The notes below the pieces were generated by a model. The model was not told where the DNA came from. It saw only the letters and a list, made by a program, of their open reading frames with translations, and did no database searches. From Candidatus Poseidoniaceae archaeon (GTDB lineage: Archaea > Thermoplasmatota > Poseidoniia > Poseidoniales > Poseidoniaceae): a stretch of DNA of 64,000 nt. The stretch is taken from assembly GCA_949373095.1 (NCBI GenBank), contig CASIBY010000003.1, positions 171,631 to 235,630 of the forward strand, in the 5' to 3' direction. This document shows, piece by piece, positions 53,184 to 61,842 of the stretch. The position numbers and the translations under genes were made by a program. Each line of letters opens with the position of its first letter. Within the stretch, counting starts at the first letter, position 1.

Positions 53184-53456
53184 GTGTCAGACGGATTTGC
53201 AATGGAACTTTGCGGCAACCAATTGGCCTGGAAAATTGTCCCAGAAGGCATTGATTCGGTGAATTTAGACAACGTAGGTTCTGCAATAGAGGCTTCAGGA
53301 TACATTGTCGAGGTCCGTTCAATGTTGTGTTGGACATTCACTGGTCCTTGTGACTTGACACTCTATCCTAGTGGAAAACTGTTGGTGAAATCGAAAGACA
53401 GAGAACTGGCCAATAATGTCGCTCGTCTTCATGTGACGCAGTGGGCTCTATCGTGA
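53184..53456 (+). CDS. small conserved-looking protein of unknown function
   Basis: This product of up to 90 residues has mixed strands and helices: GNQLAWKIVPEG, IVEVRSMLCWTFTG, CDLTLYPSGKLLVKSKDRELANNVARLHV. The shape (several beta strands, then one helix) is that of a small alpha/beta unit, and SGKLLVKSKDRELA recalls repeat-type DNA-binding folds such as the TBP half-fold, but I would not assign it. GTG at 53184 and ATG at 53202 are possible starts. It sits between the repeat protein and tsaC and is probably co-transcribed with both. Confidence 0.5.
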   Translation: MSDGFAMELCGNQLAWKIVPEGIDSVNLDNVGSAIEASGYIVEVRSMLCWTFTGPCDLTLYPSGKLLVKSKDRELANNVARLHVTQWALS

Positions 53457-53465
53457 GGGGACTCC

Positions 53466-54062
53466 ATGATCGGTGAACAAACGCTTCATCATCTTCGTAA
53501 CAACGGTGTCGTCGCCTATCCTACTAGCACACTTCCTGGATTGGCCTGTATGCCTACGGCGGAAGGGTTGGATGCACTTTTCACTCTAAAAAACAGACCC
53601 CGAGACAAACCCGTCAGCCTTGGAGTTCTTTCGTTAGAACAAGCCTCAACACTCGTTCATGTTGATGCTGAGATTCGTGAATTGGAAGCCTCTTTTCCGA
53701 AAGGGGGACTGACATTTATTCTCCTAGCACAGACTCCTCTAGACGAACGCCTTGGTGGTTCATTTGTGGCAGTTCGGTGTCTTGCGAACCCAATCGCTCG
53801 TGAGTTGGTTGCCGCAGTAGGACCGATTACAGCTACCAGTGCGAATGAATCAGGTGAAGAACCTCAAATGACATCAGAAGATGCAGGAGCTGAACTTGGC
53901 CTCATGCCGTTCGCAATTCTTGAGGGGGATTGCCCGGGTGGTTTGGGCAGTACAATCATCAAAGTAACAGATGGCGGAGATGCTGGCCGGGTGGTAACTG
54001 TTATGAGAGAGGGCGTTGTACCTAGACATGAAGTGGTTGAATGGTGGAAGAATCGCAACTGA
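53466..54062 (+). CDS. tsaC: TsaC/Sua5/YrdC threonylcarbamoyl-AMP synthase
   Basis: It makes threonylcarbamoyl-AMP from threonine, bicarbonate and ATP, the precursor used by KEOPS to form t6A37. VVAYPTSTLPGLAC, LKNRPRDKPVSLGVL (the KxR..KP signature) and ITATSANESGE are diagnostic. The 198-residue single-domain form is the short TsaC type. It overlaps the methionine aminopeptidase gene by 22 bases, so translation is coupled. The Pcc1 subunit that uses its product is at 17560. Confidence 0.92.
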   Translation: MIGEQTLHHLRNNGVVAYPTSTLPGLACMPTAEGLDALFTLKNRPRDKPVSLGVLSLEQASTLVHVDAEIRELEASFPKGGLTFILLAQTPLDERLGGSFVAVRCLANPIARELVAAVGPITATSANESGEEPQMTSEDAGAELGLMPFAILEGDCPGGLGSTIIKVTDGGDAGRVVTVMREGVVPRHEVVEWWKNRN

Positions 54063-55054
54063 AGTATTGGCGGGATGCAGGCCATGTTGCTCGCCGAACC
54101 TTGGAAGCCATGAAACTCGAATTGCAACCTGGTAAAACCTTTCATGAAATTATTGAATCTGCAGAACGCTTCATTCATCGGCACGGTGGAAAGCCTGCAT
54201 TTCCAGCAACAATTGCAGTGAACGACATGGCGGCACACTTCACTACGAATCACCTCATCGATGGTGTTGACGGATGGGATAACGACAATGTTTTGTCAAA
54301 TGGCGATTTGGTCAAAATTGATTTTGGAGTTCACATCAAAGGACACATCGGCGACAACGCTCTGACCATGGAAATCGGAAATTCAAACAACCACACTGAA
54401 CAAATTAAGGCTGCAAAAGAGGCTCGTGACGCAGCAGTTGAGATGCTTCATCCTGGAACGCCCTGGTACAAAGTTGGACAAGCTGCTGCTCAACCCTCTC
54501 TTGACGCAGGATTCCAACCGATTCGTAATCTATGCGGTCACCAACTCAAGCCTTGGGAACTTCACGCAGGAGTTTCTGTTCCATCCTATGCTTGTGGCAA
54601 AGACAATCAAGGATTTAGGGGGGTAGTCGAAGAGGGTTCCATTTACGCCGTAGAGCCGTTTAATACCACGGGGCCTTCAGGTATGATCGAGAACATTGGC
54701 TCTCCTCATTCTTCAAACATTTATCGCGTAACCGGACTTACCACGTCCAAGAAAGCGAGAGCCAAAAATCAGCTAAAGCCTCTTGGTGCCCAAATGGCTC
54801 GAAATTTCGAGGAGCGTTACTCAACACTTCCTTTTGCTGAACGCTGGGCCTTCCCTATGCTCAAGAAACCCTTCCCCGATGCTGATGAAGTTAGCCTTCA
54901 AAGCAAATGGAATGCACTCGTCAAGAAACTGATCAGCATACGCTTCTTGGAAACATATCATGTACTCCGTTGTAAGGACGGAGGCAACATTGCTCAATTC
55001 GAACACACGGTGCATGTTACCTCGGGTGGGCCTGAAATTTTGACCGTAGAATGA
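54041..55054 (+). CDS. map: methionine aminopeptidase, type II
   Basis: It removes the initiator methionine from nascent proteins. The five metal ligands are present: Asp94 (KIDFGVH), Asp105 (IGDNA), His167 (LCGHQL), Glu205 (YAVEPF) and Glu321 (QFEHTV). The roughly 65-residue insertion after His167 is the mark of type II enzymes of archaea and eukaryotes. The length of 337 is a little above archaeal forms (about 295), mostly through inserts in the last third. It shares a transcript with tsaC. Confidence 0.95.
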   Translation: MVEESQLKYWRDAGHVARRTLEAMKLELQPGKTFHEIIESAERFIHRHGGKPAFPATIAVNDMAAHFTTNHLIDGVDGWDNDNVLSNGDLVKIDFGVHIKGHIGDNALTMEIGNSNNHTEQIKAAKEARDAAVEMLHPGTPWYKVGQAAAQPSLDAGFQPIRNLCGHQLKPWELHAGVSVPSYACGKDNQGFRGVVEEGSIYAVEPFNTTGPSGMIENIGSPHSSNIYRVTGLTTSKKARAKNQLKPLGAQMARNFEERYSTLPFAERWAFPMLKKPFPDADEVSLQSKWNALVKKLISIRFLETYHVLRCKDGGNIAQFEHTVHVTSGGPEILTVE

Positions 55055-55413
55055 CGTTTAAACCACGGATTCCCCTTCAAAAACCAATATAAACCGTGAA
55101 ATCATGGGGTTACATGAACAGGGCTGTTGAAGTTCTCGTTTGAGTGCATCCCATCCCCTCCGCGTTTCTCTCACCCTGTTCACCTTTACTTCACCAATAG
55201 CCGTCAGGCTAGTTTCGTTATTTTCGCGGAAACCTAAGTCCTACAAATCATATGCTCCACTCGCTTGGCGCGGAAAACACCAAAAAGTAACATTTGAAGA
55301 AACCCCCTTTTTTGCTATTTTTAGGCTTCTACGCGAATTAAATAGACAATATTGTTTAATATGACGACGGCTGTGGTATCGTTACCCCCCGAAAGGGGAA
55401 GGAGGACAAAAAT
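55055..55413 (+). promoter_or_regulatory. pilin promoter and structured leader
   Basis: No gene is seen in this 359-base gap. TTTAATAT at 55355-55362 is a TATA-box candidate, which would place the transcript start near 55385. There the sequence forms a hairpin, CCCC-GAAA-GGGG (55387-55398), closed by a GNRA-type tetraloop, directly followed by GGAGG (55401-55405) nine bases before the ATG. The mRNA would thus begin with a hairpin and a strong Shine-Dalgarno, unlike the SD-less starts of most genes here. The rest of the gap is AT-rich without clear structure. Confidence 0.6.
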
Positions 55414-55929
55414 ATGAAAAATGAAAACCAAAATGAAGAAGCTGTCAGCCCAGTTATCGCTACCATCTTGATGGTCGCAATCACTGTTGTACTGGCTGGT
55501 GTGCTGTACGTATGGGCTAGCTCCCTTGCTGAAGGCAACACCGACGGAAACCTGACCTTGTACGTCTTTGACGGAGAGGACGCCAGTGGTGCACCAAGTG
55601 CAGCAACTGACGACAACCTTATCCGCATGTCAATGACCAAGGGAGAAAACATCAACTGGGCCAACCTAAAGGTCCAAATTGAAGTTGACAACGCTGCACC
55701 TGTTACCTGTGACAACCCAGGACAGGACTCTGGCGCTGTTTGCTTGTTGGTGCCTTTCGAAGGTGATGGCGGCCAATTCTGGTCTGTTGGTGACGGTGTT
55801 ACCATCCAAGAGAGCGGACAAGACCTTTGCGCTACTTCGTGTACCATTGACGTTGCCATCACGGACACCCGTGAAGGAACTGTCATTGACAACACCAACA
55901 ACGTTCAAGCAGAAGCAGACCAAGCTTGA
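55414..55929 (+). CDS. archaeal type IV pilin-like protein
   Basis: The 171-residue precursor has a short polar leader (MKNENQNEEA), then VSPVIATILMVAITVVLAGVLYVWA, the conserved hydrophobic segment of archaeal type IV pilins (residues 11-35). A Gly/Asp/Asn-rich, acidic domain with four Cys follows (CDNPG, CLLV, CATSC), which would lie outside the cell and could form disulfides. The prepilin peptidase and assembly ATPase are not in the window. Strong leader and terminator signals around the gene suggest high expression as a monocistronic mRNA. Confidence 0.9.
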   Translation: MKNENQNEEAVSPVIATILMVAITVVLAGVLYVWASSLAEGNTDGNLTLYVFDGEDASGAPSAATDDNLIRMSMTKGENINWANLKVQIEVDNAAPVTCDNPGQDSGAVCLLVPFEGDGGQFWSVGDGVTIQESGQDLCATSCTIDVAITDTREGTVIDNTNNVQAEADQA

Positions 55930-55968
55930 AGCTGGTCTAAGCCCTTAGGGCAACTGTAAGGACACTTC

Positions 55969-55988
55969 CACGTTTGATCACAAACGTG
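55969..55988 (+). terminator. upstream hairpin of a tandem pair after the pilin
   Basis: CACGTTTG (55969-55976) and CAAACGTG (55981-55988) form a perfect eight-base stem with loop ATCA. It is about 40 bases after the pilin stop and seven bases before the larger terminator hairpin. It may protect the mRNA 3' end or contribute to termination. Confidence 0.55.
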
Positions 55989-55994
55989 AACATC

Positions 55995-56033
55995 GCCTCC
56001 TCGTTGACTTCGGTCGGCGAGGAGGCCTTTTTT
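55995..56033 (+). terminator. strong stem-loop with T-tract ending the pilin transcript
   Basis: GCCTCCTCG (55995-56003) pairs perfectly with CGAGGAGGC (56018-56026) and is followed by a run of six T at 56028-56033, the layout of an intrinsic terminator. Archaeal termination depends mostly on the T-tract, so the stem may mainly stabilise the transcript. It overlaps the stop of the convergent glycosyltransferase gene at 56032. Confidence 0.8.
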
Positions 56034-57264
56034 AATTTTCAAATTCAACAATCATCGCTTCTCTAACATCGGCGTGTTGCTGCCACATGTGCAAAGAACG
56101 CCCACGTGCAGATGTGACCAGTGAGCGCATGAGTAGTTCCATGCTAGAGAGCCATTGGCCAAGTAACGAAAGTGGCCCTGAGGTTTTTCCACTCCGAGCA
56201 CGCCACCACAATCCAAGCATGATCGCTTCCATGGTGAATAGACCCATGTGGAGAGAGTTTGCGAGCGTAAAGGTAGCAGGCCAGCCGTAAAGACCGATAA
56301 AGCCCCAGCGCAATAACGCACTTATCGAGGCGATTCCAACTGCGAGAGGAGCGGTAATGTGAAAATGGAATTGGCGCTTCATGATTTTACTGAATACTCC
56401 ATGACGCCCACCTGCCCCATCCTTCCTTCTTCGAACCAACAGGCGCTGAAGTCCTTGCGCCCTTCGTATTTTTTGCCGACGTTGCTCGCTTGGTAGTTCA
56501 GGAGCAGCATCGTAAAACACAGCTTGGTCATCAACGATGACCCGCCACCCTTGGCAGCGAATTGCAGTAGCGATTTGTGCGTCGTCTGCATTTGCAGTCG
56601 CGTTGAGTTCACCAACGGGCAGCGTCTTTTTCCGCCACATCATGCATGAACCTTCCAAAAAGGGAGTACTATCAACGTAGGACTCCGAAACGCGCATGTT
56701 TTCCCACATTGCCCGGTGTCCAAGTTCCTCTTCCCGAGCGTTCGTTCTCTGAGGTAGAGCCCCCACTGCACCGATCATAGGGTCAGAAAACCAATCCATC
56801 AATCGTCTTAGAACGCCTCGACCAAGTCGGGCATCTGCGTCAGTCATACAGACCAAGCCATCGTTCGTATCTTGGTTGAGGTGATTGAGTGCACGGATGA
56901 CGGCTGAAGTTTTTCCTTCACGCTGTTCCATAACCAATACTTCTGATGTTGTAAATGCATTAGGATGGCCTTCGAGCCATTTTTTCGCTAACTCAACGGT
57001 TCTATCATCCGAGGCCGAGTCGATGAGGAGTAGCGAGCAGGAAGCCGACTGTTTGGCCAAATCATCAAGTTTTTTCTCAATGATTCTCGCTTCATTCCAC
57101 ACCGGCAAGAGTACTGTGAGCGGTATTTCCTCTTCAGAGGGTTGAGGAACGTGTGTTTCTGCATGCTCAACCGTCCATTTGTGCATGTTCCATCGGTGCA
57201 ACCCGAACGGTACGATGGCAGCCAGTAAAGCAACGCCTTCTACAACGGCTGGTATGACGACCAT
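56032..57264 (-). CDS. membrane glycosyltransferase, GT2 family
   Basis: This processive-type GT2 protein starts with a hydrophobic segment (residues 1-22) and continues with VLLPVWNEARIIEKKLDDL, LLIDSASDDRTVELA, the DAD motif in MTDADARLGRGVLRRL and the acceptor-side block QRRQKIRRAQGLQRLL. Two or three helices follow at about 300-375. The length is 410. I use the ATG at 57264, because starting at 57387 would overlap the divergent transferase by 18 bases and put a charged stretch before the first helix. The sugar donor is unknown. Confidence 0.82.
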   Translation of the reverse strand: MVVIPAVVEGVALLAAIVPFGLHRWNMHKWTVEHAETHVPQPSEEEIPLTVLLPVWNEARIIEKKLDDLAKQSASCSLLLIDSASDDRTVELAKKWLEGHPNAFTTSEVLVMEQREGKTSAVIRALNHLNQDTNDGLVCMTDADARLGRGVLRRLMDWFSDPMIGAVGALPQRTNAREEELGHRAMWENMRVSESYVDSTPFLEGSCMMWRKKTLPVGELNATANADDAQIATAIRCQGWRVIVDDQAVFYDAAPELPSEQRRQKIRRAQGLQRLLVRRRKDGAGGRHGVFSKIMKRQFHFHITAPLAVGIASISALLRWGFIGLYGWPATFTLANSLHMGLFTMEAIMLGLWWRARSGKTSGPLSLLGQWLSSMELLMRSLVTSARGRSLHMWQQHADVREAMIVEFEN

Positions 57265-57369
57265 GATGGCTTGAATGCACCTCTGCCCTTGATATCTCCC
57301 CTTCTTTATTGGCGTCTTTACGGTATTTTGAGCCGTTAGGTCTTCATCCGATGACCAACTGGCCCAACC

Positions 57370-58350
57370 ATGCCTAAGGTCCTCCATATCGGTCCTTGTG
57401 ACTCACCTGGAGGCATGGCGAATGTCATGCGAACACTGGCTGAGTATCCCCCTGAAGGATGGGATGCGGACTTGCTTTCATCTCATGTTGTTGGCTCTCC
57501 TTGGGCGAAGTGGCGAGCCTATCGCCGCGCACGAAGCGCTTTGTCAAAAATGCTGAGTGATGAAAATCGTCGGCCAGATATCGTTCATCTTCACACCGCT
57601 GCTGACTGGTCTTGGTGGCGCAAGACTAAATTTCTCAAACTTACTCATAAAAAGAATGTAGGATGCGTTATACACATACATTCCGGTAGATTTGATTCAT
57701 GGCTAGAAAATAAATCTAGAATATTCAAACAGAATGTAAGATTAATTCTTTCAGGTAATAACACTAAAGTGGTTGTCCTTTCTAAAACCTGGACGAAATT
57801 ACTCGAGAAAGATTTGGGGGATTTAATCGCGATTTCTAATCCATTGAATCCGAAATACAATCAAATTGAGAGGAAGAACACTCAGAATCATCTCTTATTG
57901 TTAGGTCGAAAAGATCCTGTGAAGGGGCATAGTTTTGCTGTAACTGTTGCCCTTGAATTGAAGAAAACGTTTCCTGACCTTGTGATGACTATGACAGGCG
58001 TGGAGGAATCTGATAAGGATTGGATTAAGGCGAGAGGATGGGTTACAGAAAAAGAAAAACTGGAACTATTGAGTGCTGCGAGCGTCCTCTTGTTACCATC
58101 TAAATTTGAGGGACAACCAATGGTGGCAATAGAGGCCTTGGCGAGCGGATTACCGGTTGTCGCAGATTCCCGCCTGCATTCGCTACCTATGGAAGTGATT
58201 CATGCAGGACCAAGCATAGAATCGTGGTGTGAGGTTGTGACCAAAGCACTTGAACATCCACAATCGGTTGATTTTAACTGCAGTAGTTTCGATGTTAGAG
58301 CAATTGGAAAGAAGTGGAAAAGCGTTTATGATTCATTGATTAACCCTTGA
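57370..58350 (+). CDS. GT-B fold glycosyltransferase (GT4-like)
   Basis: The 326-residue product has an N-terminal half with GPCDSPGGMANVMRTL and DIVHLHTAADWSWW, and a C-terminal nucleotide-binding half with LLLLGRKDPVKGHSF and the EX7E-type region SKFEGQPMVAIEALASGLPVV, typical of GT4. Base composition changes within the gene: the first 250 bases are GC-rich like the core genome, the rest is AT-rich. It overlaps the 3' end of the convergent transferase by 25 bases. Confidence 0.85.
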   Translation: MPKVLHIGPCDSPGGMANVMRTLAEYPPEGWDADLLSSHVVGSPWAKWRAYRRARSALSKMLSDENRRPDIVHLHTAADWSWWRKTKFLKLTHKKNVGCVIHIHSGRFDSWLENKSRIFKQNVRLILSGNNTKVVVLSKTWTKLLEKDLGDLIAISNPLNPKYNQIERKNTQNHLLLLGRKDPVKGHSFAVTVALELKKTFPDLVMTMTGVEESDKDWIKARGWVTEKEKLELLSAASVLLLPSKFEGQPMVAIEALASGLPVVADSRLHSLPMEVIHAGPSIESWCEVVTKALEHPQSVDFNCSSFDVRAIGKKWKSVYDSLINP

Positions 58351-59441
58351 ATCGCGAGGTCCAATTCAGCGACGCTTCCGTCCCATGAGTAATGTTCTTC
58401 GGCAAATAATCTTGCACGATTTGACAATGAACTGAGTTCTTTGAAACGGAATTGTGTCAACCATTCAATGCTCTTCTTGTGAAATTCTTGTTGCGGAAAG
58501 AGCTTCATCCACTCCATTTCATTGTTGGATACTTGGTGGCCTGCGTGCTTGATCCCTAATATTAGAAGACCAGATGCTAGGTATTCGCTTCTTTTTAGAG
58601 GACTGGCGATTTTCCAAACCTTAGATTCTGGCATTGGAAGAAGTCCAATGTGTTGTAATGAAAGTATTTTCGCAACCTTGGCATGCTCCATCCTTGGGTG
58701 AACTTCCATCCAATTGAATTTTTGTTCCATAGTTTTGAGGGCCTGATACGCATCACCTTCTCCGATGAGTGTGAGTTTCGAAGCGACACCATTTGAATTC
58801 AATTTCTGGACCAACATTGGAAGAGATAAAACTCCTCTGTGTTTATCAAGACGCCCATGATATACTAAACGCCAACCATCGCTCAACTTATTTTCATCCA
58901 CCTTATTAAAAAGCTGGAGATCTACACCTGCTGGCAACACGTGAATAGACGAAGATTGGATTGCGAATCTATCCTGAATGAATTTTGAATGTAAATTTGA
59001 AACGACACATCCCCGTAAAATAGTCTGATTTTCTACCAATTTCCATGACTTTTTCCATTCTCTCCACTGAATACGAGCCAAGAAAGACACATCTGCGGGA
59101 GGTGAACGATCCATGAGAATCATGGGCCATCCAAACGATAAGAGGAGGGGTGCGACTCTTGAGGCTATTTGCCAGTCTAATATCACTGCATCGACATCGG
59201 ATGGGTTGTGTTCTTTGAACCACTGAACTGCGGCGCGAGCTAAACTAATCGCCTTCAGCCCCCTTATCGATGATTGTTCCAATTCGATGTGCTTCCATTG
59301 GCTTGAAGAAGTGTTTAGAGGTGATTTAGGCCCTAAAACTGTAACAGAATGGCCTTTCAAAACCAATCCCTCAGCCAATGCAACAGTTGTCGTAGAACAT
59401 AAATCACCGATTTGGCGCACGGTAACCCAGTAAATTTTCAT
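58326..59441 (-). CDS. GT-B fold glycosyltransferase (GT4-like)
   Basis: This 371-residue protein has a GT4-type layout: an N-terminal glycine-containing acceptor domain (VALAEGLVLKGHSVTVLGPKS), then LVYHGRLDKHRGVLSLPML and ESKVWKIASPLKRSEYLASGLLILG in the donor domain, with the Glu-containing element partly degenerate. It lies four bases after the epimerase stop, so the two are one operon. The AT-rich codon use resembles that of its neighbours and not the core genes. Confidence 0.8.
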   Translation of the reverse strand: MKIYWVTVRQIGDLCSTTTVALAEGLVLKGHSVTVLGPKSPLNTSSSQWKHIELEQSSIRGLKAISLARAAVQWFKEHNPSDVDAVILDWQIASRVAPLLLSFGWPMILMDRSPPADVSFLARIQWREWKKSWKLVENQTILRGCVVSNLHSKFIQDRFAIQSSSIHVLPAGVDLQLFNKVDENKLSDGWRLVYHGRLDKHRGVLSLPMLVQKLNSNGVASKLTLIGEGDAYQALKTMEQKFNWMEVHPRMEHAKVAKILSLQHIGLLPMPESKVWKIASPLKRSEYLASGLLILGIKHAGHQVSNNEMEWMKLFPQQEFHKKSIEWLTQFRFKELSSLSNRARLFAEEHYSWDGSVAELDLAIQGLINES

Positions 59442-59445
59442 GAGA

Positions 59446-60373
59446 TCACTGTCCGTTTGTCAGCCTTGTAAGTTTCAAAATAGAATCTTCAAAATTAAAT
59501 TCTGGCTTCCATGATATCATTGAGCGTAAACGCCCATTACTTCCACATGAATGGAAAATGTCACCTTCTCTTGGTTCTTCAAACAGGCAGTTTATCTCTT
59601 GGTTTGTTTTGTTCAGACCCTTGGTAATAATGCTCACAATATCCAAGATTGAATGCTCTTTTTCTGTACAAACATTAGCTACGGAGTAGACATATGGAGC
59701 GTCCAACTCAAGTAATTTGATTATCGCTCCCGCAACATCATCCACATGTATGAAGTCCCTTGTCTGTTTCCCACTGCCATAAATGGTTGGATTTTTCCCT
59801 TGAATCATTAAATCTAAAAATTTTGGAATCACTGAAGCATACGAATTGTCTGCACTTTGGCCCGGTCCGTACACATTGAAAAATCGGAGCGCAATGCTGT
59901 TTAATCCTAAATTTCGAAACAGATCGACTTGATTTTCATTTTCCCATTTACTTTCAGCGTAGGGGGATATACAATCCCCCGCAGCATCTTCTTTTAGGGG
60001 CAACGAAGCAACCCTCCCATAAACGGCAGCGCTGGACGCAACAATCACTTTATCCACACCAAATTTACGTGATGCTTCAAGAATGATTTGAGTTCCTTCA
60101 ACGTTTATGCTATGGGTTTTTTCAGGATCGGCGAAAGAATCAGGTACTGAAATTTGCGCCGCTAGATGGACAACTGCCTCACATCCACTAAGAATGTCCT
60201 CGACCGTACCTTTGTCTCGAACATCACCCTGTATGAACTTGATTTTCGGGTGGATTTGTGGATGTTGAGCAACAAGATCCAATATATGAACATCCCAACC
60301 TGCGTGTGCAGCTGTGTTCGCAACATGTGCGCCAATGAACCCAGCCCCCTCCCGTGATGAGTACTTTCGCCAT
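59446..60373 (-). CDS. NAD-dependent sugar epimerase/dehydratase, frameshifted near the N-terminus
   Basis: This is an extended short-chain dehydrogenase of the GalE/RmlB group. HLAAQISVPDSF, SSAAVYG, SPYAESKWENE (catalytic Tyr and Lys), RFFNVYGPGQ and TRDFIHVDDVA are conserved. Read literally, the frame opens at 60282 and lacks the NAD-binding start. Upstream, from an ATG at 60371-60373, the sequence encodes MAKVLITGG and, after removing one C from the run at 60345-60349, AGFIGAHVANTAAHAGWDVHI, which completes the Rossmann motif. The corrected length is 308 residues, standard for the family. The indel lies in a homopolymer, a common place for sequencing error. Confidence 0.85.
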
Positions 60374-60423
60374 ACTTCAGCGTCAGCTCTTTCCCATCTT
60401 AGGTTTTCTAGACAAATGATCTC

Positions 60424-61842
60424 ATGAACGGGCGAAAATCAAAGTCCATGTTGCACACCGGTTGGACTGTAGGAGGATACGCCATGGTCACTAGTTTGAT
60501 GAGACGATGGAAAATACGTCGCCTCTATAATCGAAAACGATGGAGGCATGCTCGGCGGTTATGTGAACATGAATTGGAAACCCAAAATCATGATTTTGCG
60601 ACCGACATAATCGTTCGCTCACTCTATAATGAAGGTCTTTGGAAGCCATTGATCGACTTCACTGAACAATACCCTCGAGCTGATTACAAGATTTACGCTC
60701 AAAAGGCCCAGAGAAAATTAAACCAAGCACGCGAGGAAGCCGAAGGCATTCCAGAGCCGAAGAACAAGAAGCCGTGGAACGTGTCAGATTTGCTATCTAA
60801 TTGGACTCAAGAAGAAAATCGCTTGTGGCTTCGCCACCCATGGGGTTGGGCGCATTGGGACATGCCTGAAGGTTACTTGCTGAACGATACCCATCCGGCT
60901 CTGCTCCATTTGGCACTCGAAGTTCTCCTGTTTCCATGGGTACCTGAAACCAAACATTGGGTTGTTGAGCAACGGATGCCAGGGGCGAACAATTCGCTCT
61001 CTTATTCAGGAGGGGTTGATTCAACCGCTGCCATGTTGTTGCTGCCTAAGGACACCATTTTGGCTTACCATGAGCGAAATTTCACATCAATGTTGAACCA
61101 TTCTCTTCCTCATTCGACCTTTGAGGCTATTGAGAAGCGAACCGGCCGATCGATTCTTTGCATTCCTTCAAATCATGAAAAGATTCGAACTCATCATGAG
61201 TTGCAAACAGGCTTTTCATCCGCCAATGCAGCATGTGTGCATCTTATCCTCCTTGCTGATCATCTCGATCTCTGCTCAATTTCATTTGGTACGGTCATCG
61301 AGAATACTTGGTTGGAAAAAGGACTCAAGTTTCGGGAATTTCAAAATTCCTATTATTGGAACCATTGGCCTAAGAAGTTCGAGAAAGCCGGGTTATCCTA
61401 TGTTTTGCCCATCAATCACATTTCTGAAGCTGGCGCATTGAAGATTTGTAACCAGAGCGTGTTCGCCGATGTTGTTAATTCGTGCCTTCGAGGGAATGGA
61501 GATCGCTGGTGTGGGACTTGTTGGAAGTGTTTTCACAAGAATGGGCCGCTTGGGCGAGAGATTGACGCAACAAGCAAAGAGATTTCCACCTACCTCAACA
61601 AGAAACCACTTCGTACGGCGCAACATGCATTGTGGGCATTAAAAATTCAAAATTTAGAACACCTTGCTCCTCACCTGATTGAACACATTGCAGACGACTT
61701 ATCATGGTGGGACAAGGCATACGAACCAGGCCTGAACCTGATCGAAGAACCATTGAGGTCCATTGTCAGGGAGAAAACCGAATCCTACCTTGAATGGATG
61801 GCCGAACCTTATGCGTTGTTGAATGTTGACTTGGACATGTGA
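60424..61842 (+). CDS. QueC-like PP-loop ATPase with long N-terminal extension
   Basis: The 472-residue product has an N-terminal helical region (about 1-185) of unknown role. A PP-loop nucleotide-binding motif follows, SYSGGVDSTAAMLLLP, with SGGVDS at 195-200. A cysteine set Cys354-x8-Cys363-x2-Cys366-x2-Cys369 (SCLRGNGDRWCGTCWKC) follows, the spacing of the zinc site in QueC (7-cyano-7-deazaguanine synthase). True QueC is about 230 residues and sits with queD/queE. Here the neighbours are glycosyltransferases, so the enzyme more likely activates a carboxylate or amide on a surface-glycan precursor. A partial paralog begins at 63217. Confidence 0.7.
   Translation: MNGRKSKSMLHTGWTVGGYAMVTSLMRRWKIRRLYNRKRWRHARRLCEHELETQNHDFATDIIVRSLYNEGLWKPLIDFTEQYPRADYKIYAQKAQRKLNQAREEAEGIPEPKNKKPWNVSDLLSNWTQEENRLWLRHPWGWAHWDMPEGYLLNDTHPALLHLALEVLLFPWVPETKHWVVEQRMPGANNSLSYSGGVDSTAAMLLLPKDTILAYHERNFTSMLNHSLPHSTFEAIEKRTGRSILCIPSNHEKIRTHHELQTGFSSANAACVHLILLADHLDLCSISFGTVIENTWLEKGLKFREFQNSYYWNHWPKKFEKAGLSYVLPINHISEAGALKICNQSVFADVVNSCLRGNGDRWCGTCWKCFHKNGPLGREIDATSKEISTYLNKKPLRTAQHALWALKIQNLEHLAPHLIEHIADDLSWWDKAYEPGLNLIEEPLRSIVREKTESYLEWMAEPYALLNVDLDM

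Noticed and set aside
60424-61842. Genuine queuosine/archaeosine QueC
   Set aside because: The protein is about twice the QueC length, has a large unrelated N-terminus and lies among glycosyltransferases with no queD/queE/tgt; only the PP-loop and zinc spacing are QueC-like.
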